DNA from: Lota lota
Lineage: Eukaryota > Chordata > Actinopteri > Gadiformes > Lotidae
Length of the DNA stretch: 64,000 nt
Reading direction: 5' to 3'
Assembly: GCA_026745465.1 (NCBI GenBank)
Contig: JACYXH010000314.1
Location: forward strand, 1,641,501-1,705,500
The notes under the pieces were generated by a model. The model made no database searches. It was given only the letters and a program-made list of their open reading frames with translations, and was not told the origin of the DNA. The position numbers and the translations under genes were made by a program. This document shows positions 1 to 35,470 of the stretch, one piece after another (the stretch's first letter is position 1; each line of letters starts with the position of its first letter).

Positions 1-17
1 ACCTGTCCCTGGCTTAC

Positions 18-16787
<16,770 letters not shown>

Positions 16788-16810
16788 GGTGGTCACCAAT
16801 GGGACCGTTT

Positions 16811-17400
16811 ACTGCAGGAATCCCTTTGGTGAGAGAATAAACATTTGCGTTAGATCACGTTTTGCTTAATGTGTTATGCCTTCTTCTGCTTCTCCATTTA
16901 AGGACAATTTCGTTCAGCAGCAGCAGTCATGAATGAAATATAGCCTAAACGGCCTCACTGCATAGTCTACAATACTGTTGAGATAGTTTAAATCCACTGT
17001 TTCCTGGGAGAAATAGATTGCATTAAATGGCACCAGTCGGCACAGTTCGACTAAATAAAAAACGGACCTCGTAAAAACAGCTGACATGGCACCCAACACG
17101 CGCGTAATGTGTACAGCGCGACCTAAAACACAAATCCAAAGTTGAAGACTGACCTCGGGGCGCCCACAACGAAATAAACAACTAGGTGAGGCGTACTCCC
17201 TATTTATTGTGTTTGTCAAGGTCAAGATCAGTGGAAAAGTGTCTCTCATTAGCATATGCCACCTCCTCCAACGCCTATTGGTGGTGACCGCGTGTCTCAA
17301 TTGACACAAAAGGAAAGCTACGTTTTTATCATTGCGCTAAACCCATGCCGGCTATTTTTACAGCCCTGTTATTTATGCACTACACACACCGCAAAGGAGG
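16811..17400 (-). promoter_or_regulatory. myh7b: Probable myh7b 5' UTR and promoter region
   Basis: A CTGCAG acceptor at 16812-16817 (minus strand) suggests that the start codon lies in a second exon with 24 nt of 5' UTR. A good donor (GAG|GTCAGT on the minus strand, 17148-17154) could end an upstream non-coding exon. Further up are an AT-rich TATA-like AATAAATA (complement of 17201-17208), a MEF2-like CTATTTTTA at 17352-17360 and a CAGCTG E-box at 17078-17083. MEF2 and E-box factors are known drivers of muscle promoters. The start site itself is a guess. Confidence 0.4.
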
Positions 17401-18880
17401 GCTCCACACAAGCATCCATGAATGAGCATTTTTTTATTCTTTTGTTGAACACTTATCAGTGAACATGAGTAATATGTTTCTTTTACCAATTGTGACTTTT
17501 TCCCTACAAACATTTACAATATTGAAGTAGCTTCTGGTTTACATTGAAGATTGAAAACTTAAATACCAGTATTGTTATATAATATAGACTAGAATAGCAA
17601 AGTCACTAAAAAACTTTCAACTTAAGTACATAGTGACGTGTAATGGATGATATTTATAAGAGCCCTGTCTATTTAGTACCCACTGTGACTTTGATGGGCA
17701 GGGATCTGATGAGTAAGTGTTTGGTGTCTTCTTGATGTGTCAACAGGGAACTTTGCTATTGTGTGTGGCCACAGAGGATGCAACTCAAGAAGAGATTATT
17801 TCAGGAGCTGTGCATGTATTAAACATGCTTCTATAAATAAATCACGTAATATTAATAGAGAGAAACGTCTCGCAATGGAAAATGGCCGACTGCAGCGCTC
17901 CACCACAAGACAAGGTAAGGCCACGCTGCTCAGTTGGGTATTTTTAGTCAATCAATCGATTTAAGATATCCCATAGAAGATGGGTTCTGTGTTTAAAAGA
18001 ACACAGTGCCTTGTCAAAACTTTAATCTCGTCTACTAGTTTCATAAAGACTAACAACGGCTACAATTGGAACTGTGCACAAAGCCCATTGCACCCACGCT
18101 GTAATGTACAACGTGCCTTATCATTGAGTGGCATTGTTGCTTTGGATCATGGGGGACTATCGATTATAATGCCCACAAAATGTGAGGACTGAGCCTCTCA
18201 CGTTGTGGCCCCACCAGAGCTGACCTTCAGTACAAGGGGAGAGGTTGGTGCCTGGAATGAGAGCAAGGGTAGAGCAGTGGGGAGAGAGAGCGAGAGAGAG
18301 TTATTACGGTTTCTCAGAATAGACAAAAGCCAGAGTCCAGCATTCTTGATGGCTAGATAAACTGTTCACAAACTCTTTTGTCAAAGACGCTAAACTACCG
18401 CTGCGTGTGCGTTGTAGCATGTCGTCAGCGTCTAAAAGCGACAAACAAAAGGACTGGGAGTATATTATTCTTCCCTACAGAATCGTCCTCTCTTTCTCCT
18501 CCTAATGGTCCGATCACTGGCGACCATTTTGTGACTGGTGAGCCACCAAGGTGTCTTGGTGAATATATTTTATTCCCCGGCAAACCAAACCAAACAAAGA
18601 CTGTTTGAAGGGACGCCAGGGAGCCATGTTTGTGTCTGTGGTCTATCGGGTGCCTGGGCGGCACGGAGGTGTTGCCTTGATGGCTGAAGCTTTCCCGGGG
18701 CATCAGTGAGATAGAGAGGGCTATCCGTGCTATTCTGGGACAAGGGGCTCTTCACAGCAGGCGCAGGAGGCTGCTTTATGTACTATGTCACTCGCTGCAC
18801 TGTTAAGGCTGGCATGCTGATAACACATGAGGAGAGAGGGCTCCAAAAGTCCCCAGAGCTGCAGGCTTTAAATAAGTTCT
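17401..18880. other. Intergenic, nothing recognised
   Basis: Roughly 1.5 kb upstream of myh7b. Short open frames here have no family resemblance. I see no RNA gene or clear repeat except short GA patches near 18,280. Confidence 0.5.
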
Positions 18881-18884
18881 CACG

Positions 18885-18885
18885 A

Positions 18886-18918
<33 letters not shown>

Positions 18919-19190
18919 GACATACATGCACGTACACACACACACACATACGCACACACAAATGTACACATCCATACAGGCATACATACACACACACACA
19001 CAATATTATACATGTAGACATACATGCACACACAAACGTACACACACACGCACACACACACACTTACCCACACTCATACTCAGTGACACACACACTCACA
19101 CACACACTAACATACACACTAACAAACATACAATTGCACAAACACACTCACACTTACATACACACATTTACTCACAGCCTCACACACACA

Positions 19191-19221
<31 letters not shown>

Positions 19222-19330
19222 ACTAACACTGACTTACACACACATTCCCACATGCACACATGACAAACACACACGTATAGACATACACGCGTGTGCAAGC
19301 TGACACGTGCACACACATACTCATACATGG
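18885..19330. repeat. Compound (CA)n microsatellite field
   Basis: About 450 bp of interrupted CA repeats with ACATGTAGACATACATGC-type interruptions that occur twice (near 18,913 and 19,009), suggesting local duplication. The long Thr-His and Cys-Val open frames here are products of the repeat. Confidence 0.9.
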
Positions 19331-19545
19331 ACATGGTGTGTGTCCTAGTGTGTGTGTATGTGTGTGTGCTAGCATGGTCTCCCAGCACATCTCTCTGCAT
19401 GGCTACACCGCTCCTCTCCCAGTGCGACAGCTGAGTCTGCGGCCCCACCGGCTCTGCTTACGTCCCCGTGCTCGACCCCAAAATCATTTAGTGACCGACC
19501 ACTTTCTTCTTCTTCTTCTTCTTTAAATGTTCTCGCTGCGTTCCG

Positions 19546-19564
19546 CCCCCCCCCCCCCCCCCCC
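19546..19564. repeat. Poly-C run, 19 bp
   Basis: Uninterrupted C run following a CTT-rich patch at about 19,503-19,523. Confidence 0.93.
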
Positions 19565-19889
19565 ACGAGCCCTCTTCTTGTTCTGTGCGAGCTGAACAAG
19601 GGCGGCATCCTTCTGACGCCGTGTCTGTAGCTTCACCTGCGGTGCCAGCAGTACAGGGATGAAGCGCTCCTTGATCTCAAAAGGCCTGCCGACACGGATG
19701 CGAGGTGGGCGAGGGAGAGAGAGAGAAAGAGAGAGGGGGAGAGAGGGAGAAGAGCTGGTGCAATCTGGGAGGTGGTCTGGCAGTTGTTTTAGATCTTCAT
19801 GCCTGGGATGCCAGTGGACCTAGATGGAGAGATACGGAGAGATCGGGATTCATGGCTGCAGTCATATTCACAAGCATTAAACACAGTCT

Positions 19890-20470
<581 letters not shown>

Positions 20471-21540
20471 ATCTAACACAGTTACAGTGCTAGCTTCTGA
20501 TGTTGAAAACTGTTCTATTCTTTCCTGTCTTGACTAGCAAATAGATATATTTTACACATAGTCATTATATAGATATACATTTCTTTTTAATTTAATAAGG
20601 CTGTATTATTTAATATGGCAATTATATTGTCTACTTTTCCTTTAGACTTTTCCTGAATTCAATAAAAGTGAACTAATTAGAAATCATAAATTAAACAATA
20701 TTTAAAATTGTCTTTCTTTACACAATTTTTGCTTTTCACCTACAATATCTGTATTGACATACATTACAACATAAATTACATGACATTTCTGCTTTTATTT
20801 TTTATATCTTACATTTAATTAATTCAGTTTGCTTCATAAATAACCATTTAAATGTTATTTGTTTTGACTTTTACATGCTTTTTCATTATTGATAGAAATT
20901 GCAATTACAATTGTAATATAAATATTGCCAGTAATATGGCTGCAATTTTAAAGTAGAATTCGTCATTAAATGGCAATGCAATAAACTAAATTTCCCTGAC
21001 AAAATAAAATACATAAAACATGTTCTTGCTTTGGGAAAGTATTACTTTTAACCTTTACCATGGATTTACTTGTATTTTATTATTATTGATAGATAAAGTT
21101 AATTAATTTTGCTTTGATAAAATTATATTTCAAATGTTCTTGCATTACAAATTAGTCTTAGTCTGACTTTTACTAATTCACTTTTACAATTGTTATCATT
21201 TCTATTTTGTAGATAAAAATTGCAATAAAAATCTATAGAAATATACATTTCCAGTTATATATAATATTTATTTTATATTTATATGTGCAATAGTAATATA
21301 CTTTATTTTTTATTATGCAGTTTCTCAATTACATTCAATTTCAAAAGTCTTTTTAATTCAACTATTCTTTGAGACATCTCGAAATTAATAAAGTACATTC
21401 GGTTTCATAAAATGTTCTTAAAATGTACTTGCTTTATACAGTCCTTACTTTTGACTCTTACTCTGAACTTAGTGAGTTATCCAACAGGCAATATGCAGTA
21501 AACTGTATAGGCCTATATATTACAATTTCTATTGAGGTAT
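20471..21540. other. AT-rich intergenic stretch, nothing recognised
   Basis: About 1.1 kb of strongly AT-rich DNA with short recurrent motifs such as TTGCTTT and ACTTTTA but no coding frame, RNA or named repeat. It may be an old degenerate repeat. Confidence 0.5.
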
Positions 21541-21549
21541 TGCACTGCA

Positions 21550-21750
21550 GTTTTGTAGTACTATATATATACTATAGTCGTATATACTGCAGTTGTATAT
21601 ATTGTATGACTATATATATACTGCAGTAGTATTGTAGTAGTATATACTATAGTAGTAGTAGTGTATATTATAGCAGTATATGAAGTACTATACTGCAGTA
21701 GTATTGTAGTAGTATATACTATAGTAGTAGTACTATATATTGCAGTACCA
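21550..21750. repeat. AT-rich minisatellite
   Basis: Irregular tandem copies of a unit containing TACTGCAGTAGTATTGTAG and TAGTATATACTATAGTAG; the clearest two copies begin near 21,619 and 21,690. ATA/TAT content makes it self-complementary. Confidence 0.8.
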
Positions 21751-22740
21751 GGGGCCAGGAAGCAACCTTTCACTGTGGAAGCATAGTGAAGCATTCATCA
21801 CCAGTGAATATTTTAGTCAGCGACCCAATGCCTCCCCACAAAATCTTGCAGCAACTGGGCCGGCACAGGTCTTTAACCCCCCCTCTCCAATTCATCAGAG
21901 TGGAGACAGGCGGGCGCGTGGCACCAACACACCACAAAGCCCCGATCACTCCCCGGCAAGATCTCACCCCCGACCCACCCCGCCTCTTCAAACCCCTGTG
22001 CTACACGTAGCCACGAGCGACAACCACACGCGAGTGGACTTAATCAGTCTCTTAGCGGCTCGCTTTGCGACGGGATATCTCCGCTATTATGCATTTGGCT
22101 CCAGACAATGTCCCATCTCTCATTGTGCTAAGTTTGGTGGTGGAGGTGGGGGGGGGGGGGGGTATGGTGATGTGGTGGTGGTGGGCCCAAGCCTGAGCAA
22201 TGCACGGCAGCACGGCAGCTGTCTTTCTATTCCTGGAGCGTCGGGGCATAACTGGGCCCCGCCAGCCCAGCAGAGACAATGGGCATGCTGCCTTATCCAA
22301 ACACCACACCCCCCCTACACCCCCCCCCCCCCCAGACAATCTGACGGACTCCAGGATCCCACTCTGCTCCCCCACCCACCCCTCCCCGTTAAGCTCTGGT
22401 CCCCCTCCCCACTCTCAGTGCAGGAGACAGTGGGTCACAGAGGCACCACCAACACCCCTTTAGATCCATGGATGAGATTATTCGAGATATGTAAAAAGGA
22501 ATGGACGCCAGCTACAGAGACAGGCTTGGTGGTGGCGTGTATTGTGTTTTTATGTAATGGGACAGATCTTTGGCATGATTTTTACATTTTATTTGTGTAT
22601 TCTGGCAGGGGTGGGGCGGGTGTGGGGGTTAACAGTCCCAGCTGTACAGCATTGTAAGCATGTTTCTCTACGTGTGTACGTGCTCTTGCCGTTATATAGC
22701 GTTGAGGCTCGGAGGAATCGGTGGTGAAACGGATTTGGTT
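21751..22740. other. GC-rich intergenic block with G/C runs, no supported gene
   Basis: Contains poly-G at 22,148-22,162 and poly-C at 22,320-22,333. A 305-codon open frame crosses it (21,740-22,657), but its product is low-complexity and unlike any family I know, so it is not called as a gene. Confidence 0.5.
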
Positions 22741-22746
22741 TCTCTC

Positions 22747-22749
<3 letters not shown>

Positions 22750-22789
<40 letters not shown>

Positions 22790-23126
22790 TGTGAATCAGC
22801 CCTATAAAGAAACCAACAATGACGCCTATCCGTCTATTTGACAGTTATTTAGTGAGAAACAGCCATGGCACCCAAACTGTCATGGTGGACATACCCCACA
22901 CCTAATTTGAATTAAATCCCCCTTGCGTCTTTTAAAAGGGGATCTGGAGATACAGGTAGCTGCCAGGGGTCTCTGAGTAGAGGACTGTAGACCCAGTGAC
23001 AGGCACCACACTGGGCATGGGAGACATGTTGCATTGGGCAGAGCTTGCACGAGCTCCAGGCTACATCCTGCTCTGCTCCATTCTTCTTCTGCTTGTTATA
23101 CGCTTGTGCATATACATTTTACACAC

Positions 23127-23171
<45 letters not shown>

Positions 23172-23445
23172 CACAAACAAATGCAGCCCATGCATACCGT
23201 GCACATAAAGGCATGCATTGAGACAATCATATAAGCTGGCAAAGCCAACTTGTGCATGTGCAGACACACACATATTCAAGTGTGCGCACACCACTTACAC
23301 ACACATGTGTACGAGCATGTACACATACACACACACACACCACCTCAAACACATGGGACAACAACACCACCTGTCTGCCTAAAGCAACTGCTCAAATGCA
23401 ATCACACAAGTTGCCAACTGGCTTTGTATATACGTAATTCTAAAC

Positions 23446-23476
<31 letters not shown>

Positions 23477-23500
23477 AACACACACAGGAATTTCAAGTAA
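22750..23500. repeat. (GT)n and (CA)n microsatellites
   Basis: Pure GT at 22,750-22,788, CA at about 23,122-23,168, then interrupted CA patches to about 23,487. Nothing coding lies between. Confidence 0.88.
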
Positions 23501-25074
23501 TAATTTGCTATATTAGGTTTACAGGGACCATAGTGATCCAGGCCCATGCAGCGATATTTTGGAGGGCAGTTAATCAAGGAAAAAGGGGGGCATTTTTTCA
23601 TCCAAGACCCCTTCATTGCGTCCGTATGACGTATGTTTGATTTGGCTCTCTAATCTGATTTTGGCACTCAAGATATTCCCCGCTAACAATACTCCATTTA
23701 AGCCTGCAGAGTAACTGATATCCACATTTTTTCAAACTTTTTCCCCAATGTGTGTCAGCCAAAAGTGGGAAGAAAAAGGATTTGAACTGAATTTGTGTAT
23801 TTCTACTATGTGATTAAAGAAATATTCAGAAGTTCAGAAAACTCATTGATTCTCATATCTGGTCCTCTGATATGTGTTATCTGTATGTAGAAATAGTGCA
23901 GTTCCCAAGAATCAAAACGTCCTATTCCTGAATTATTTGTGTGGGATTAATAAAGGACTATTTTATCGAATTACACAGAGCCAGTGACTGGTGGAGCAGG
24001 CACCTAAAAGTGGACTCAAGATAAAAGTGCAGCTATTTCTGATGACAAACCTACATTTAGCAAGCTCTAATGTTTTATACCGTGGTCAAATGCCAGAAGC
24101 TGATAAGTAAGTCGGTTATCAAAAATAATTAACCATTGATCTAATATAGTATCGTCAACGTGAAACGTATTCATGAAGGCATCTGAAATATCTCAACTTT
24201 GGACTGCAGCGATCCCAAGAGGAGCACACTTGGTGAAAAGTCAATCTCCCGTCTTAATGGAGAGGATGACCGAGGAGCCTAGCAGCTCCACCCTCCTCAG
24301 CCCTGGAGAAGAGGTGCAGCTGGGTTTACCGGAGAGCCATGCAGGGCCTCTGCTGGCTCCATCTAAAAGACCCAGCATTTGTGATGCCGTCCAAACAGCT
24401 GAGTGACACAGCTGTCAGCCTTACTAAGGCTATTTTAGACCACATCGGTCGCTTACTATGTGACAATCATGGAAAAGATTACCACACCATTAATGAAGCG
24501 AGGCGGCCCATGGTGGAAAATTCAGCTCGAGAAAACCTGCAGAGTCGAATAAGGTTGAATGGCATTGACCTAGGAATGGATGGCATCATTGATTGAGATA
24601 GGTGGCAACATCTATGTGTTGTAGTAGCAAAGAAGCCCTCAGAGCATGATAGAGGGAACTCTTCACAGAGAAAAATCATATCATCATAACTTTAGTTTAA
24701 ACCTGAATAAACAGTATATGTGTTTTGACATCTTTGCATTTTCACAGATCCTAAAGTCTACGAACTCTATTTATAGCTCACATGAGATGATAGAAGAAGA
24801 GATACCAACAAGCAACCAGCTATTGTGGGTGGAGATGAGACCTCGACCGGCGGTGGATGTTGTCGCTGCGGGAGCACCACCTGGAAGAAGATCAAATATC
24901 CACCGTAGCGCTGTAGGTTTGTCTGGCTTTTGTGTTTGTTCTACTGTTTCCCTGGCCAGCTGTGCAGATGTTCCTTTCACTCCTGGCCTCCAGGAGACCT
25001 GAGACAGCAGCCCAGAAAACATAGAGGCAGAGAAATTAGAAGAGGAGCAGCTGGATGTGATCTCTATCACCCCC

Positions 25075-25105
<31 letters not shown>

Positions 25106-26270
25106 ACCCCTCAGAGGTAGGAGATCATTGTTTTGACTATTGTTTAAGACAAACGCTCAATTCGAGCTTTGTAAGTTTAGACTTGCTGAGACCACTAAAG
25201 CCAAGAGAAGTGGAATCCACCGTCTAAGATTCCTGTCTTCCCAAGGGAGGTTACCAGGACTAGAATGGTCCTTTGGAGAATTTTGCTTTGCAGATCACCG
25301 TAGTCAGAGCTAGTACGTTTATTCCTGTTAGGCCTCACAGCAGAGTTTATCACTTACTTAACCCCATTTATTTACATCGTGTTTTTTTAACTTAATATCA
25401 TTAATATAACTTATATAAGTTAATCTTACTGTGTAGAGAGATCGCACATTTTGATGAATGAACAAGGACTTTGGCAAACCTGTTCTGAAAGGTACAAATA
25501 CTTGTATTGTGTGGCCAGCAGAGGGCATCCTTTCTTTCTTTCTAAAGGCCTATGCAGGACTCTTACGTGCACGTTCGTGTAATATATAACAATGGGAATT
25601 ATATTACATAAGTATATGTGTATGGCATCACAAGTAATATTCACATTAACTCGATGGCCTCTGGGAGTTCCTTGAGCCACCCCCAACTAGCCAATGAGCT
25701 CTATGCGTTTTCTGGGAGGTAAGGATCAAGTCGGCATCCAGCAAAGTGCTACTTCCCGGCAGCGAGCCAGAAAGTGAGACAGCTGTCGCAATGTGCGTCT
25801 CAATTCTCTCTCTCTCACACTACATTTAGCATTCAATACTACGAGTGTGTTAGTGGTTTCCTGTTGTCTCCCAAATGGCAGTTGTAGAATAGTGTGAACA
25901 GGAGAAGATGGTCTCACATCAGAGCCTCCTTTAGGCCTACCTGTGAGGAGGATGATGCCTAAGTCGTGACACGCGTCAAAACAGCTGACTCATTGTTTAG
26001 GGAATTTGTGTGAAGGGGTCTAGTTACACTGTCTTATTCTCGATACGACAATTATATATTATATTAGATAACACCCGTTTGTTAATATGTTGGAAACTTT
26101 ATGAACAATGCTGTTATACAATTGTTTGGGAAATAATCCCAGAGATAGTCTACATGCCACTGATACTTAGCAATGCTGCCCCCTACCGCCACAGAGTGGG
26201 TATCACACGTCACACCCTGGGCCCTTCACATCAATAGCTCCTATTTAGGGGAATGACAATAACTAACGAT
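23500..26270. other. Intergenic, no gene recognised
   Basis: About 2.8 kb without convincing coding sequence. It holds a 22-bp poly-C run at 25,070-25,091 and a CTCF-like motif CCAGCAGAGGGCATC at 25,515-25,529. A second, weaker CTCF-like motif lies on the minus strand near 26,168-26,182. Confidence 0.5.
25515..25529 (+). promoter_or_regulatory. CTCF-like motif
   Basis: CCAGCAGAGGGCATC agrees with the CTCF core consensus at 14 of 15 positions as I score it by eye. Binding is not shown. Confidence 0.35.
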
Positions 26271-26271
26271 A

Positions 26272-28057
26272 GGGGAGACTGGGGACAGTTACAACACTTT
26301 TTGTATTTCTCTCAGTTACTCAGAGACTATTTGGACTAGACCAATCATATTTTGATACACTAAACTTACATCTGTCTGCTAATTACCCATAACATTTAAA
26401 GATGATTACATATGACATATCGTTCACAATATTGATTTGAATGGAAGAAGTCAGATGTTGTAACCGTCCCCAACCCTGGGGACGGTTGCAACATGTTAAA
26501 AAAATTACATTTCACTAATTAACTTTAGCTTTTTGTCTGAATGGGCATAGTGTTCTGTATTGTTTTATAATAATATTATTTATTTGTACAATAATATTAT
26601 AGTATTATTTATTTATTTAGTAATATTGATCAAATGACAGTCATTGAGTTGTATTTGTTTATGCGTACAATATAGGCCTAGCTTGAGTCAATGTGCAGAT
26701 GTTACAGATGCTATTCAATCTCTCCATATTTCAGTGTTAGACAGGAAGAATGGAACAATTTGCAATGCAACAAACTTTTATTAAACATGTATTTATTGTA
26801 CAAAACTGCAACTGTTTTCAAAACAGATTTTTGTCACACTTGATGAATGTGAACTGCGACCTTGGGTTTCCTGAAAGGCACAGACAACCCAAAATGACAG
26901 CTAATAAGCAACCCCACCCCCTTCCCCCGTCAAAGATTCATAACTGAACGAACATGAAACCCATTCAATGAACAATAAAAAATAAATAAAAATATTGGGG
27001 GAAAGTTGAATTTGTAGTGAGAGGCTAGCTGAAAGGCAAACTTCCGAATCTGAAAATATTTAATAAAATGTTAACACTAAATATTGTTTATCTCTTTCTA
27101 TTCCTCCCTTACCCTACCCCTCCCTCTTAACTATTTATTACCTCTTTGGGACTCAACCCATTGTATAAGTCAGCTGCCCTTTTTAAGTACTCTCTGAGGC
27201 TCCTCTCTTGGTCCTCTGAGAACACTTTTCTGGCGGTCCAGTACCCTGCAGTCCGTAACTTATCCGATCCCTCGCCTGCAAGCTTCTCTCTCTTTTTGTG
27301 GAATCTGTATAAGGTGGTGTGACAGATCGCCAAGTCCTTGGCCACTGCCCTGACTGACCTGCCCTCATCCCTGATTACATCAGATGCTCATTCCAGTATA
27401 TTGAGGGGAACGCCTGTTAGTAACCCTCTTCCTCACTCTTGGCATACTGTATACAAACAATACAATACATGATTTATTCACTGTATGACAAACAATAATG
27501 GCTTACTATTTGCATTAAAATAATAAGATAACAATACTAAATAATAAAATGATCGTGTTATTAACTCCAAAGACTAGTGCATCTATAAATGTATACGTTA
27601 AAACATAATCTTGGATGAACTATCCTTTTATGTACCCCACAATAATGTTCTGTGGTCTGTTTTGATATGGCTGCTTAGCATGAGGACAGTTGCAACAACT
27701 TGTTGCAACCGTCCCCAACCTTTCAGCCATGACAAAACATAATGTGCTAGCTAGACACACTGACAATGACACGTGCTAACCATCTCACTTAGAAGTCAAC
27801 AACCCAATGATTCAAACTAAGTAAGTTTTGATTAATTCATATAAAAGGTCAGGACATTATGACAAAAATACAGCTCATGAAAGAATTTACTTTTATACCT
27901 CCAAAACAAGTTTTTGTCAATAAGCAAATGTTGAATGTGTTTTCTTTCTTCCTGGTGGGGGGAGGGTCTAACTGAGCATGTGCAGTATGAGTGTCCTCAC
28001 TCTAGCATGTTTCTGATTGGAGTAATAAGCCTTGTTGCAACCGTCCCCAGTCTCCCC
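26272..28057 (-). mobile_element. Pogo-type DNA transposon relic with TA target-site duplication
   Basis: Ends are inverted repeats: GGGGAGACTGGGGACAGTTA on the left and its near complement (GTTGCAACCGTCCCCAGTC...) on the right, each flanked by TA, as in pogo/Tc1-mariner elements. Two internal palindromes built from the same motif lie at 26,457-26,492 and about 27,682-27,717. On the minus strand, from a start near 27,450, there is a remnant of a pogo/CENP-B-type transposase N-terminus with a helix-turn-helix-like SVRAVAKDLAICHTTLYRF segment (about 27,345) and a downstream KVFSEDQERSLREYL segment. The frame is broken near 27,390-27,410, and no DDE catalytic domain was found. The copy is therefore dead and internally deleted. 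Family assignment is from memory. Confidence 0.8.
27127..27450 (-). pseudogene. Degenerate transposase N-terminus (pogo-like HTH)
   Basis: Coding remnant inside the element above. A start-like MPRVRKRVTNRR lies on the minus strand near 27,445. The frame then breaks, and resumes as SVRAVAKDLAICHTTLYRF followed by GYWTARKVFSEDQERSL and GLSPKEV, a layout typical of the DNA-binding half of pogo-type transposases in fish. It stops at 27,127 before any DDE domain. Confidence 0.7.
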
Positions 28058-29298
28058 TACTATTGTATTGGATATGTAGGTTTATCTTGGACTTGGCTGT
28101 CCAAAACCCTTCGCTTTACTTTTATAACCGATTACAACAAAAAACCTAAACTGGACCTACTCTTAACTATGTCATAATTTCTACATTCACTTAACCATTG
28201 TTGATACTTACATTTTAGGCGTACTATTTCAAATGCATCATGGGGAAATTACAAGTAAACAATTCCTCAAAAGCGACTCTAGACTCTCTTATCCCCCTCT
28301 TTTACTTGACCTGATATAATAATAAATACAGTAGAAAGATATGAAATAGCCTAATTGATCCATTAACGTCAATGACTCCATTAACAAAGTACATCTACAT
28401 TCATTACAATAATGACATGGTTACCTTACAGTATTTAGCACCGTAGCAGTCTTGCTAGCCACATGCATTAATTATGTGGCAAATTCCCCTCAGATGATGT
28501 GTCCTATTGCTCAACATCTCCTGCTATTCCATTATAACATAGGGGGACTGGTTGGAGTTCGCGCCCTGTGGAAATCAATGTACATTTAGTACAAAACCTT
28601 TGAACCATTTGAAGAAATGCCATGTTATCCCATTGGATAACAACGTTATATTTAGTCAATCTGTGCTATTTTCATCTTTACTGGCATTATGGCCTATTAT
28701 AACTATTTAAATATATAAACTATGCATCAATATGTTGATTTATTTCTTTATAAATATTTTATAATACACACATATTAGGCCTATAGCCTATAAAATGCTT
28801 CTATAATAATAATAATTATAACATAATTGTTAGGTAAACTATTATTTGTACTGTTGTCTTTCCATATAACCGTGGTTCTACTATTTTAGTGCCCTTGCAA
28901 ATTTTCCTTTTTCTTTATCAACTATGTCCTTCAATGGTACAGTGTGACCAGGAGAGGGCGCCAGGTCGCCATATAGTCAGTGTTTGCCGTAATGTTAGTC
29001 ACGTCTGTGCAATAAAATAAAGTTGTTCAGAATTGACAAACTCAAACCACATGCCTCAAACCTAATACATCCGTGACTCAAACAGGTAACATTTGCATTC
29101 AACCGTTACACATTACAAATTTTGAGAGTGGACAAACTTGATAAAAAAATAAATACATTTTTAAAACTCGTCTGGTCCTCAGGTCTGAAAGTGAAGGTAG
29201 TTAAAAAAAAAAACGGAAACGAAGGACTATTTAAATAGGAGTTTCTCACTGACAGGAAAAGGGCTATCAGAAAGGAAATGGAAGTAAGAGCGTGTTAT
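28058..29298. other. Intergenic, no gene recognised
   Basis: AT-rich, with a CTCF-like motif at 28,948-28,962. No coding sequence or RNA was seen. Confidence 0.5.
28948..28962 (+). promoter_or_regulatory. CTCF-like motif
   Basis: CCAGGAGAGGGCGCC matches the CTCF core at 14 of 15 positions by eye. It lies in otherwise AT-rich DNA between myh7b and snai1. Confidence 0.4.
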
Positions 29299-29314
29299 AC
29301 ACACACACACACAC

Positions 29315-29385
<71 letters not shown>

Positions 29386-29592
29386 AAAAGGCTCCGCCTA
29401 CAGCCCTTGGCTGGCCATCCTGTAGCATGTAGCTGAGAACAGTTTGAGGCAGGAACCCCCCCCCCCCCCCCCCCTTCCCCATCTGCATGAGCCATGGCTG
29501 CCTGCTTGTATTTTGGTAATCGTCATCCTCCCTGACCTGCTGGCCCGATCCTGGCGCCAGAAGTCTCTGCACTCCCCCCCCCCCCCCCCCCC
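29299..29592. repeat. (CA)n microsatellite followed by two poly-C runs
   Basis: CA repeat at 29,299-29,381 with one interruption, then 19-bp poly-C runs at 29,456-29,474 and 29,574-29,592. Confidence 0.93.

Positions 29593-35470
<5,878 letters not shown>

Noticed and set aside
21740..22657. 305-codon open frame on the plus strand
   Set aside because: The product is Pro/Gly/His-rich low-complexity sequence driven by GC-rich DNA and homopolymers, with no family resemblance and no splice or promoter context.
24173..24600. Plus-strand frames of 77 and 85 codons
   Set aside because: No recognisable motif, no splice context, and length within chance.
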